DNA of 64,000 nt from Epiperipatus broadwayi (taxonomy: Eukaryota > Onychophora > Udeonychophora > Euonychophora > Peripatidae), in NCBI GenBank assembly GCA_028023455.1, contig JAQFVV010000354.1, positions 496,001-560,000 on the forward strand, given 5' to 3'. Within the stretch, counting starts at the first letter, position 1; the number at the start of each line of letters is the position of its first letter. The notes beneath the pieces are model-generated. The model did not search any database, was not told the DNA's origin, and saw only the letters and a list, made by a program, of their open reading frames with translations. The position numbers and the translations under genes were made by a program. Shown here in pieces: positions 12,658 to 22,318 of this stretch.

Positions 12658-13229
12658 TTTGATTGCATTAAATTTTATCTAAACTTGAACGAAAGTGTAG
12701 TTAATTATATTATAAGACCAAACGAAGTGTAATAGCGTAAATGGAGATTTCATGGTTTAGTGATTATTCAAATTAGATTTAAATTAAATAATTAAATAAA
12801 AGAAAAAGAGAAAGCGAGAAAATTAGCGCAGAGAAAGATTCTAAAATTGATTTTTTAAGTAGGCGGAGTATATTTTATTGATTATTGTAGCTGAGCTAGC
12901 GGGAGCGGGTACTAGACCGTATTGGTCAAGCAGACTTGTCGACAAGGTCGGCTGGCGCCCATAGGATTTCTTCCTTTAAATAAATAAAAGTTTGATTGGC
13001 TAATATGTAGTCTAGTAAACGAGTATAAATGTTATTGGCAAATGTTTTCCAATGATATTGATTACTCTACCCGTAGTACTGACAGCCCTGTGATAGGATT
13101 TTGTGTAAGAGGGAGGTACAGAATTCTGATCGAGTCGTTATTATAAAATTTAAAACATTGTTATTGATTTTTATAAATGATGTTTTTATAAAATTTACGA
13201 ACGACGGTAAAAGAGGGTTTAGGTAGAAA

Positions 13230-13249
13230 TGGCGCGTCAACGTGGAACG
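13230..13249 (+). promoter_or_regulatory. Candidate primer-binding site (lysine tRNA-like)
   Basis: TGGCGCGTCAACGTGGAAC starts one base after the 5' LTR. It resembles the complement of the 3' end of animal tRNA-Lys(CUU), TGGCGCCCAACGTGGGGC, with one extra base and a few mismatches. Reverse transcription of the element would start from a tRNA paired here. The tRNA identity is inferred from memory of the animal tRNA. Confidence 0.5.
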
Positions 13250-13598
13250 AAACTAAACGTTTTGGATGGCAGAACCGATGTGAGTCATGAATGGACGTTT
13301 TAAGCGGTGTGGCCAGAGTCGTGTATGAGTGACAGAAGTGATAGCTAGTAAAAAGAAGCGGGAGGGAGCGTGATAGTAGGATTAGAAAACGGTATAAGCA
13401 GCGCAACTGTAAAGGTGATTTTGCAATTATATAAAACGTGGAGGCATAGGGACACTCCAGGGAATTTTAGTATAAGAAAAAAAAAGGGGAACTGGGAAGG
13501 TTAGGTTTTGGTTGTACGTACGTAAGTTTATTATTATTATTAAAAAAAAAAAAAAAAAAACAATCATATGAAATAAAGTCAGATAAAATAGGTGTAAA

Positions 13599-14528
13599 AT
13601 GGAAATAGCAAGTCGGGTTATCAAAATAAAGACTTTCTCGGGAAACGAAGGGGAAAGACCGAATAGATACTTGGAAAGTCTAGAACGTTTTTTTTCATGT
13701 AATGAGTTCAGCGAGTCGGTTAAAGTTAATATAGCTGTTAGCTACATACAAGATGAGGCCGAAAATTGGTGGGAGTCGCTGGGAATAAAGCCAACGAACT
13801 TCAAGGAATATAAACAAGCATTGCTGAAGAGTTATTGGGGGGAGGGGCTTCAGGAAGTTGTTAAACATCAGGTAACACAAGAAAAATGGCGAACAGAAGA
13901 ATCACTAAGTACATATTTCCGCAGACAAGTGGCGAGATTAAGGGAAATCACAGCATACAAACTATCTGAGCAACAAATACTGCGGATAGTAAGGCGAGGC
14001 TTCCCAGAAAACGTCCAAGAAACAATAATAGGGAATGATACCATAGAGCGAGCAGCAGAGATACTTAGGACGATAGACAACGATAAACAGTACGAAGAAA
14101 ATCGGAGGAAAGAGGGAAAGGCAGAAGATAATAGCAGACAAGTAGCAAACCTAGTACAAAATGAAGAAAGGGGCGAGCTGGGAATGGCATACCAATCATG
14201 TCCTAAAATAGAAATAGGAATCGAAGGGAAGGCGATTAATGCACTACTTGACTCTGGCAGCCAAGTGTCGGTGATTTCGCAGAAAACGTTCAATGAAATG
14301 GACCGGAGTAACTTGAAAATTAAAACCTTGCCGTTAAAGGATGTATACGTAAGGCTGGCGAATGGGAAAAGAGCCAAGTTGGCATCGGAGCAAGTGTGGG
14401 TGAGTATTAAGATCGCAGGGAAGGAATACAACCACGTCATGCTGATCTTGGAGGGATTGATACATGATGCTATCCTGGGCTCAGACTTTATGTGCAAAGC
14501 AGGATGCGTGCTGGATTATGAAAAGTGA
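13599..14528 (+). CDS. Gypsy Gag-protease
   Basis: The ATG at 13599 opens a 309-residue frame. Residues 20-150 form the retrotransposon Gag capsid-like domain (YLESLERFFSCNEFSE, ENWWESLG, then YFRRQVARLREIT and FPENVQETI). Residues 200-300 are an aspartic protease of retropepsin type: LLDSGSQVSVIS contains the catalytic D-S-G, and DAILGSDFM is the C-terminal hallmark. The protease would cut the polyprotein during particle maturation. No CCHC zinc knuckle lies between Gag and protease, which is unusual. The frame ends at TGA (14526-14528) and continues open in the same frame into the reverse transcriptase; the TGA may be a C-to-T change in a CGA codon or a read-through site. I favour mutation. 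Confidence 0.88.
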   Translation: MEIASRVIKIKTFSGNEGERPNRYLESLERFFSCNEFSESVKVNIAVSYIQDEAENWWESLGIKPTNFKEYKQALLKSYWGEGLQEVVKHQVTQEKWRTEESLSTYFRRQVARLREITAYKLSEQQILRIVRRGFPENVQETIIGNDTIERAAEILRTIDNDKQYEENRRKEGKAEDNSRQVANLVQNEERGELGMAYQSCPKIEIGIEGKAINALLDSGSQVSVISQKTFNEMDRSNLKIKTLPLKDVYVRLANGKRAKLASEQVWVSIKIAGKEYNHVMLILEGLIHDAILGSDFMCKAGCVLDYEK

Positions 14529-16069
14529 CAGGCAAGAATTAGTCATGCAGAAATACCGTTTGACGTCTGCGAGGCAGCCAATAGTAGAACGGAGCACGAT
14601 GCAGAAAGTGCAGGGATACAATTAGAAAAAAAAATAATAATAAGGGAAGAGGAACAGGGAAGCGAGAATGGAGAACGACTGAAGAGTTTGTTGAACACGT
14701 ACGAGGATGTGTTTTCAGAAGTTCCGGGAGTTATCGAAGGATACGAACACCGAATAAAACTGATGGAAGACCAGCCGTATCAAGCGCGAACATACCCAAT
14801 ACCACATCAATATAGAAATGCCGTAGAAGAACAGCTACAGAATATGCTAAAATGGGGAATTATTTCTAAATGCTCATCACCATACAATAATCCGTTGGTG
14901 ACAGTAAAGAAAAAGGACGGGTCTATTCGATTGTGTTTAGACGCGCGACAGTTGAATAAAATAACAGTGCTAGACACTAATGCCCCGCCACCTATAAGTG
15001 AATTATTAATGAAGTTCCATAAAAAAAAATATTTTCGACGTTTGATCTAACGGCCAGCTACTGGCAGATCAAGCTTCACCCTGAAGACCGGAAATATACC
15101 GCTTTCCGATATAATGGACGGGCATATAACTTTAATCGGGTTCCCTTCGGCTTAAAAAACAGCGGGGCAGGACTAATACAATGCCTTGATCAAGTATTGT
15201 CAGAAAAAATTAAGAGTTTAATTACGATGTATGTGGACGACATCATTGTGGCCTCGAATAGTGTGGAAGAGCACTTCGAACATTTGAAGCTACTGTTCGG
15301 GGAGTGCATAGAAAAAGGAATTAAAATAAATTTGGGGAAAAGCCACCTGATGACTCCGGAGGTGAAATTCTTGGGACACATTATCAGTGAGCAGGGAATA
15401 TCTCCAAATCCAGAAAAAATCGAGGCGATACAACAGTTTCCAAAACCAAGGAAGAAGAAAGACATCAAAGCTTTCCTCGGACTGTGTAACTTTTTCAACC
15501 GATTTTATAAAAACTTTTCCTCAGACATGGAACCTCTCTTACAGTTATTAAGGAAGGACAAAAGGTGGATGTGGGAGGAGCTACAAGAGCGTAGTTTTGA
15601 AAAGGTAAAAAGGGGGTTTCTAAAAGAGGTCATGCTGTCATACCCAGATTTTGACAAACCATTTGTAGTGCAAACTGACAGTAGTGGAGTGGGCCTAGGA
15701 GCCACATTATCTCAGGTGCAGGACGATGGGAAATATGGGGTGTTATTCTTTATAAGTCGCTTATTAAGTAAGCCTGAAAAAAATTATACAGTAACTGAGA
15801 GGGAGGCTTTAGCAATTGTCTGGGCCTTTAAGAAGTTTAGACAGTATTTAATCGGGTCGCAGGTGATAGTGATCACAGACCATAGGAGCCTTGAGTTCCT
15901 TAATCATAGCTTCCTCACGAATAGTAGGCTGATCCGATGGAGTTTGATCTTATAAGAATTTAACTATCGCGTGCAGTATTGCCCAGGCAGAGACAATATG
16001 GCGGCAGATGCTTTAAGTCGCTATCCGATAGAACCACCGCAGCAACATTTAACCTGTAACGATGCATAC
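14529..16069 (+). pseudogene. Gypsy Pol: reverse transcriptase and RNase H (broken)
   Basis: The segment after the TGA is in frame with Gag-protease. It contains the Pol opening (TYEDVFSEVPG, YPIPHQYRNAVEEQL), the RT palm entry (NNPLVTVKKKDGSIRLCLD) and DARQLN. At 15021-15029 a nine-A run carries a one-base shift; the next frame holds FDLTASYWQI, VPFGLKNS and YVDD, the catalytic RT motif, then LGHIISEQGISPNPEKI. RNase H follows: VVQTDSSGVGLGATLSQ, TEREALAIVWAFKKFRQYL and ITDHRSLEFL. A TAA at 15953-15955 interrupts it, after which the frame reads the usual linker ending in ADALSRYP. The frame runs up to the insertion point at 16073. The enzymes would copy RNA into DNA in cytoplasmic particles. 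Confidence 0.88.
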
Positions 16070-18284
16070 ATAGTGTAACGATCCGGAGAAAGCCTGACTT
16101 AACGTAAACTGCACTACAGGGCGCCATCTAGGCATTTGAACCTAGAAAAATTTATAAAGTAGGCAGATACGTAAGTCAAAAAAAAAAAAAAAATTTTTTT
16201 TTAAATATTTTGGTTCCGGTCGTTAGCCCATGTCACTAGCTCAGTGGAATAGCAGAGATTTAATAAGATAATCTAAGAGTATTTCAATATTAAAAAAAAA
16301 TAAATAAAATAAGCCACTGCCAGTAATTAGCATACAAACATTTATTTATGCACATATATATAAGATTTAAAATTATTTTAGTATTAGTTTTACATTTTAA
16401 CATTTAACATTATTTTTAACTTGTCTTTAATTTACATTTAATTACTATTATATTATAATTTTACATTTTAATTAAGTTCGCACATATAAATTTATGAAAG
16501 CTTGTTTATAATGTTGAATATAGATCGGTTACATAGATTTCACGGTCAAAAACATTCCAAAATAAACATAAACGATCAAAATACAAAATTATTGATTACT
16601 GACAATTGCGGAGGGAAATTTATATGTAACCCAATAGTATTCACCATAAGATACTTGCATTGTCACCAATAATTTAAAAGACATCCGAATAAATACATTT
16701 TAGATACTCACCGTAAGGTATCATTATTTATCGAATGTCTATATATTTTGATCAAATATGAAAACCCAAAACATACTTTACCGATAACCAATCCATGCAA
16801 GCATCTATAAACAACTTAAATTTAATGCATTTTTATTTAGGGTCAAGTATGAATAGACCACATAAATTTGCTTTTGAAAATAAACATTCTATCCCTATTT
16901 AACCTTAGGCTAAAATTCGTAGTCAAACTGGCATCAATTCATCTGATATATCTATGTATTCAATGTAATAAAATACGGCAGCACAAAAGGTTAAGAAAAG
17001 AAATTGCCCCTTATGAGATAGGAATATTACATCTATCTGCAAAGAAGAGCAATAAAACAAAAAACTCCATAGAAAGGAACTGCGGTATCCGACTTATAAT
17101 TCCTTCCATAGGCAAACGGAAGTGTGCGGCGTATGAAGCGATTCTGCCCGTAGCGAATCAATATTACATCTACTAATCACACCAATATATCCAATCCATT
17201 GACCCAATTTAACCACGAAACAAATAACCTAAGATTACCCTCCCCTAATATAACTTTACAAATCTATACAGCCATTCACGCCCGACTTAAGTTTAACATT
17301 TATATAATTTAACTTAACGGAAAACAGAAATTATAAATAAACTTAAAGAACAAAATTAAATAAATGGAAATGATTTTAAACAAATAAATAAAAAATACAT
17401 CAAATAACATTTTAACTACTTTAGTCAGATAGGAAACTAATGCAATTATTTTAAATACGAAAAGTTTTTAACTTAATGTTCATTAATTGTAAAGTTCTTA
17501 CGGTTTTAAACAGTTCATCTTTATTCGTTGCTTGCCCTGAACGTGAATTCCCATGCCGTCCTAAAATTGGTATTCTGTTGGCCGATTTATTTATCCATCC
17601 GGAGGTTTTTTGCTTTAACTGGTCCTCAATGTAGAAAAACGATAGTTCATTCCTTTTTCTTTCTTAGCAAAGCTGAAGGGATTGAATCGTGCGTCTTTTT
17701 TCAATCCCTTCTCCTTCACTTCCGCACTAACACATCTCTCTCACATCATAATAATCATTCACTCACTAATTAATAATTTCCAAATTTTCCTTTTATATTA
17801 ATGTGAAGGATTGAATTTACAATACGTCACCGATGCGATGGTCCTTTCGCTGCGGTCCGATTCCATAGGGATTTCTTCTTATTTGCTAACAGTTTCTATT
17901 GTTTTCCTATCTGACCGGTATTTTTACATTTAAATGCCCAAGGCTGGTTTACATTTGACTAATTAAATTTATCATTTCCATTTCTGATTAATTAACCTGT
18001 TTTCCAAATCAAAGATATATTTAAAGATAAATTTAAAGATATAATTTTATCTCCAAATCTTTTTAAGTTTTTGTTTTTAAAATACCTTTTCTATTTTTAA
18101 TACAGTTTTATTTTAATAATTTTTTATATCTGTGCGATTTAATATATAAGAGTTTAAGATGATATTTAATTTCAATTTTTAATTCTAAAAGAAAATTTTT
18201 AAATGCGAACTTTTTAATTTACTTTCATGTTTAATAAATAAAAAAAAACAACAATGTAACGAACGTCTGTGCTCGTTACAATAG
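16070..18284 (-). mobile_element. Nested solo LTR (copy B), antisense, ATAG duplication
   Basis: The insert spans 16074-18280 and is flanked by ATAG at 16070-16073 and 18281-18284. Its termini are TGTAACGA and TCGTTACA. Its orientation is minus: its TATA box reads TATAAAAGG on the minus strand (17789-17797), and the copy at 4987-6939 aligns with its reverse complement. It holds no Pol or Gag motifs, so it is a solo LTR (2207 bp) or a non-coding element with TIR-like ends. It split the linker between RNase H and integrase; excising it with one ATAG restores the frame, which shows the host element was already in place. Open stretches inside (16868-17176, 17528-17773) show no recognisable domain. 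Confidence 0.85.
17789..17797 (-). promoter_or_regulatory. Candidate TATA box of nested LTR B
   Basis: On the minus strand TATAAAAGG follows CAGTGACG-type sequence (GGTGACGTATTGTAAATTC) that matches GTTACGTATTGTAGATTG before the Gypsy TATA box. This fixes the LTR's antisense orientation. Confidence 0.5.
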
Positions 18285-19531
18285 CAGCGGCAGAAGTAGA
18301 TAAAGGCGAGGATATAGAGTGCAGTTTGAAAAGATTAGTGAAAGCGCAAGAAGAGGATACAGAGTGTAAACAAATAATAGACCACTTGCACCGTCAGCCT
18401 ACGGGAAGACCTGTAAACAATACGGTCTAGAAAGAAAAAAAATATTGTTTGAAAAATGGTCTTTTACAGCGTAAAATAAGAGATGAGGAGCATACACGAG
18501 TCGTTCTTCCAGTGAATATGCGGAAACAAATAATCATGTTCATACATGAAAATTATGGACACTATGGGGCAAGCAAGACGGAAGGGTTGATTAGCAATTG
18601 GTTTTATTGGCCAAGAATGTATAAGAGTGTTTTAGACGTCATTGAGGGATGTACTGTATGTGCGAAAACAAAGCCTCAAAACTTATCAAGCGTGGCCCCG
18701 TTGAGACCTATATATGCATACCAGCCTAACAGCCTATTGGCAATAGATTTCTACGGACCTCTACCCCAGTTTAATAGAAAGAAGTATCTTGTTGTAACGT
18801 ATGACGTTTTTTCCAAGTTCGTAGCGATATATGCGGTAACGCAAGCTAATGCCAAACAAACTATACAGGTACTTGAACGGCAACATTTTCGAGACGTGGC
18901 AACCCCAAAGCAGATAATATCAGACCATGGAACTCCCTTTATGTCGGAGGAATGGAAAAGGTGGACGAAGCGCCACCAGATCAGACATATTCTCACTTCG
19001 ATTCGTAATCCGCAGTCTAATCCCTGCGAACGAGTCATGAGGGAATTAGGGCGCTTATTTCGTGTATATCTCCAAACCAATCATCGTGGATGGGTAAAAG
19101 AGGCCATGAGAGTGGCGAACATGATAAATTGGTCCAAAAATGAATCCACCGGGTTCGAGCCCATCAGGCTTCATCACGGGAGAAATACCCCTTACCCATT
19201 CAAAACCCCTTTACCGATTAAAACACCACCTATTGATAAGAAGAAAGACGCGGATGAAGCACGCTGTAAACTCAGAAAGATGGGAAATATAAGACAGAGG
19301 AGACAAGGGAAGAGCAAAGCTATGTTCAAGCTGGGAGATGAGGTCATGGTAAGGGTAAACCCAGTAAGCCATCCGGAAAAGGGAATATACAAGAAATTTC
19401 AACTGATATACGACGGGCCATACAAAATCAAAAAGGAGTACGGAAATAATGCCTTCAAAGTCGCCCAAGGGTCAGACTGTAGGGGAACGTTCAATGCGCG
19501 ATCCTTACAATTACTAAAGAAGAAAGCTTAA
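18281..19531 (+). pseudogene. Gypsy integrase (one nonsense codon)
   Basis: The frame resumes at the second ATAG and stays open apart from TAG at 18428-18430, where relatives have a tryptophan or glutamine-type codon. The zinc-binding H2C2 module is seen as HENYGHYGASKT and CTVCAK. The catalytic triad is D in LLAIDFYGPL, D in ISDHGTPF and E in NPCERVMREL. The C-terminal region keeps LGDEVMVRV and YDGPYKI, a GPY/F module. The frame ends with TAA at 19529-19531. The enzyme would insert the DNA copy, here making 5-bp target duplications. With the TAG the intact part starts at 18431, just ahead of the zinc module. Confidence 0.9.
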
Positions 19532-19655
19532 CAAGTAATACGGACATACGAGAATAAGAGAGGACGAACTTCCATCAAAATAAATCGAGGGGAATGTATA
19601 ATAATAATAGAATTAAACGTTGAAACTAAAACCTTCAGATTGATATTTTAGTTTC

Positions 19656-19675
19656 AAAAAGGGGGGACGGAGAAA
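19656..19675 (+). promoter_or_regulatory. Polypurine tract
   Basis: AAAAAGGGGGGACGGAGAAA ends exactly at the first base of the 3' LTR. In LTR elements this RNase H-resistant tract primes plus-strand DNA synthesis, so its place confirms the LTR boundary. Confidence 0.85.
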
Positions 19676-21568
19676 TGTACCGAGATATATCAGGAAGGAG
19701 TGTGCTTTCTTCGGAGGTACACATAATTTAAAAAAAACTATATAAATTGATAAACGATTTGTGTAAATATTAATAAAAATAAAAGATCTCGTAGGGTAAA
19801 ATAAGAATAAAGATTTTTTTTCTCATAGACAGGTTATCGTTAAAAGCATAAAATAAATAGTTTTATAATATATAATTTTGAATCATATTTAAATAAAACC
19901 TAAAGAATTAAAATTTGATTTAACTAAATTGAAATTCGATTTAAGATTGCTTTAAGAAAAAAAAAGAAAAAGCAAGGTGGAATTCGTTTTGTCTTATAAT
20001 CATAATAAAAAAGAAAAAATATATGTAATTAAATGAATGTAGTGAACAATGGGAGCTAATGACAAACATAAGAAATTTCCATTAAACGGCTAATTAGTGA
20101 AAATAACCTTAACAAAGAAATTGAAAATAACTTTAACAAAGAAATTGAAACTAACTTTAACAAAGGAATTGAAATAACTATAACAAAGAAAGTGAAATAA
20201 AGAAATTGAAATAACTCTAGCAGAGAGTACAAAGAAATTAAATAACCAATGCGAACACCAGAAAGTCAGCACAGACCATAACCGAAACACCAGAGGATTA
20301 GTTACGTATTGTAGATTGAATCCGCAAGATAAGGACTGTAAAATATAAAAAGGGCGAATTTTCTATTCATTCACATCTTAATCTTAATCTTATTATTATT
20401 CATTCATTAATTATTATTTTCATAGATAGAGAGTATACGTCTAAAGTAAAATGCTGCATTGTTAAACCCATCGTGTGAACAACCGGCTGAATCCTTCCAT
20501 GCAATACCAACAGCAGACAGTTCAAATTTCGATCATGGTCACGTAAAACAAGAAGGAGATGGAGTGTCCACGTGGAGCCCACAGGATCCCAATGACATCG
20601 GGAAACGGATTGCCAAGAGTTAGCGCTAACTGACCGAATGAAATACTATCAGAAGCAACGCTCGGAACCATGCATAAGGGAGAAAGCTAGGTAATGTTTA
20701 TTTCAATTTCTAATTCACTAATAAAAAGCCGTAATAATAAACTCTGAACTTTATCTTACGAACAATAATTACTAATTGTCTTTAGCTCCATTACCCAGAG
20801 ATTTTAGTGTGATTTCAAATATAAGTGTATGCGTATAATTATTTTCAAAATGTATTTATAATATGAGATTTTAGTGTGATTTCAAATATAAGTGTATGCG
20901 TATAATTACGTTCTAAATGTATTTATAATATGAGATTTTATTGTGATTTCAACTATAAGTGTGCGTATAATTATTTTTTTGTATTTATAATGTGAAATTT
21001 TGATGGCATTAAATTTTATCTAAACTTGAACGAAAGTGTAGTTAATTATATTATAAGACCAAACGAAGTGTAATAGCGTAAATGGGGATTTCATGGTTTA
21101 GTGATTACTCAAATTAGATTTAAATTAAATAATTAAATAAAAGAAAAAGAGAAAGCGAGAAAATTAGCGCAGAGAAAGATTCTAAAATTGATTTTTTAAG
21201 TAGGCGGACTATATTTTATTGATTATTGTAGCTGAGCTAGCGGGAGCGGGTACTAGATCATATTGGTCAAGCAGACTTGTCGACAAGGTCGGCTGGCGCC
21301 CATAGGATTTCTTCCTTTAAATAAATAAAAGTTTGATTGGCTAATATGTAGTCTAGTAAACGAGTATAAATGTTATTGGCAAATGTTTTCCAATGATATT
21401 GATTACTCTACCCGTAGTACTGACAGCCCTGTGATAGGATTTTGTGTAAGAGGGAGGTACAGAATTCTGATCGAGTCGTTATTTTTTTTTTTAAACATTG
21501 TTATTGATTTTTATAAATGATGTTTTTATAAAATTTACGAACGACGGTAAAAGAGGGTTTAGGTAGAA
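19676..21568 (+). repeat. Gypsy 3' LTR (1893 bp)
   Basis: It matches the 5' LTR over its length; most base differences I noted fall at CpG sites. Its TATA box is at 20344-20351 and the 67-base array at about 20797-20999. It ends AGGTAGAA before the TATAT duplication. A T run at 21482-21492 replaces the TATAAAATTTA seen in the 5' copy. Confidence 0.92.
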
Positions 21569-21573
21569 TATAT

Positions 21574-22243
21574 AGCCTCTTTCATTATTTTATATAATAT
21601 AAAATCAACGCAACAGAAACGTAACAAAATGTATATTTAGTTCATTTAAGTTAATTATATTTTGTAGTCTATGTTGCAGTGCTTTTTATATTATATATAA
21701 ATGAATTATATCGAATTAAAAATAAAATAAAAAATCAACGCAAATATTTTCACAACCTAAAGCAGACTTCTGAAGTGCAGCACAAATATAAGTTAAATAA
21801 ATGTAACCATAATTCTTAATTATATTCCAATTTATATCAAAGGAACTCTTAATTAAATAAGTTAATAACTTCAATATAAATTCTGGAAAATTTAAATAAT
21901 AGTATTTGTTTCTCTTTCTTCGCACTTCCCTGCAATTGAGAAATCTGCTTTACTGGGAAATCAATTAGTTGTGAAAAGTTTAGATTTTAAATTTTGACTA
22001 AAATGTTGAATTTAAGTGTAATTAATTTGTGTTTATTGATAAGTATAACTTTTAGGTTTTGTTATTTTCCATATATGATCTGTGAGTGTCGATTGTGGAG
22101 GATTCTCTGACTACTGTATAAGCATTTAAATATCTTGAAGAAATTCATGTTATTTGTTAAACAAATAAAATGTAGTGAACTGAAAAATCACTCCTGAAAC
22201 GTTTACTTAATATTTCCCATTATATATATATATATATATATAT
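21574..22243. other. Unassigned AT-rich segment between two LTR elements
   Basis: It holds no recognisable gene. It ends in a TA microsatellite (about 22220-22243) into which the next element inserted. Confidence 0.4.
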
Positions 22244-22318
22244 TGAACCTGATTGAAATCCGATTAAGTTTTTATATATATATATATTTCCCATATATAT
22301 ATATATATATATATATAT
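22244..22318. repeat. Duplicated LTR tip and TA microsatellite
   Basis: The first 29 bases of the following LTR (TGAACCTGATTGAAATCC onwards) occur once at 22244 and again at 22319, each preceded by TTCCCA and a TA run. Local slippage or unequal exchange after insertion could make this; an assembly error in the microsatellite is also possible. Confidence 0.7.

Larger units (their letters stand above)
11303..13228 (+). repeat. Gypsy 5' LTR (1926 bp)
   Basis: It begins TGTACCGAGATATATC and ends GGTTTAGGTAGAA, matching 19676-21568. It contains a four-fold degenerate repeat of about 22 bases (AACAAAGAAATTGAAA, about 11759-11880), a TATA box at 12003, a three-fold 67-base tandem repeat at about 12457-12657, a hairpin-TGGCGCC module near 12925-12962 and an AATAAATAAAAG candidate polyadenylation signal near 12980. 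It is about 33 bases longer than the 3' LTR because of a local duplication near 11540-11580. The end is AA rather than the usual CA. Confidence 0.9.
11298..21573 (+). mobile_element. Ty3/Gypsy LTR retrotransposon, nearly complete but broken
   Basis: The element spans 11303-21568 and is flanked by TATAT at 11298-11302 and 21569-21573. Order: LTR, primer site, gag-protease, reverse transcriptase, RNase H, integrase, polypurine tract, LTR. This domain order, with integrase last, is that of Ty3/Gypsy. The two LTRs are close to identical, so insertion was recent. There is no envelope gene: only about 125 bases separate the integrase stop from the polypurine tract. Breaks: TGA at 14526, a one-base shift in the A run at 15021-15029, TAA at 15953, TAG at 18428, and a nested solo LTR at 16074-18280. 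Removing the insert rejoins the frame exactly across the ATAG duplication. Confidence 0.93.

Noticed and set aside
13868-14497. 209-codon minus-strand frame
   Set aside because: It lies antisense to the Gypsy Gag-protease gene, whose motifs are clear on the plus strand.
16868-17773. Two open frames (102 and 81 codons) on the plus strand of the nested LTR
   Set aside because: They run antisense to the LTR, have no motif and are not shared with the related solo LTR.
19532-19655. Possible envelope gene after integrase
   Set aside because: Only about 125 bases remain before the polypurine tract; no open frame of useful size.
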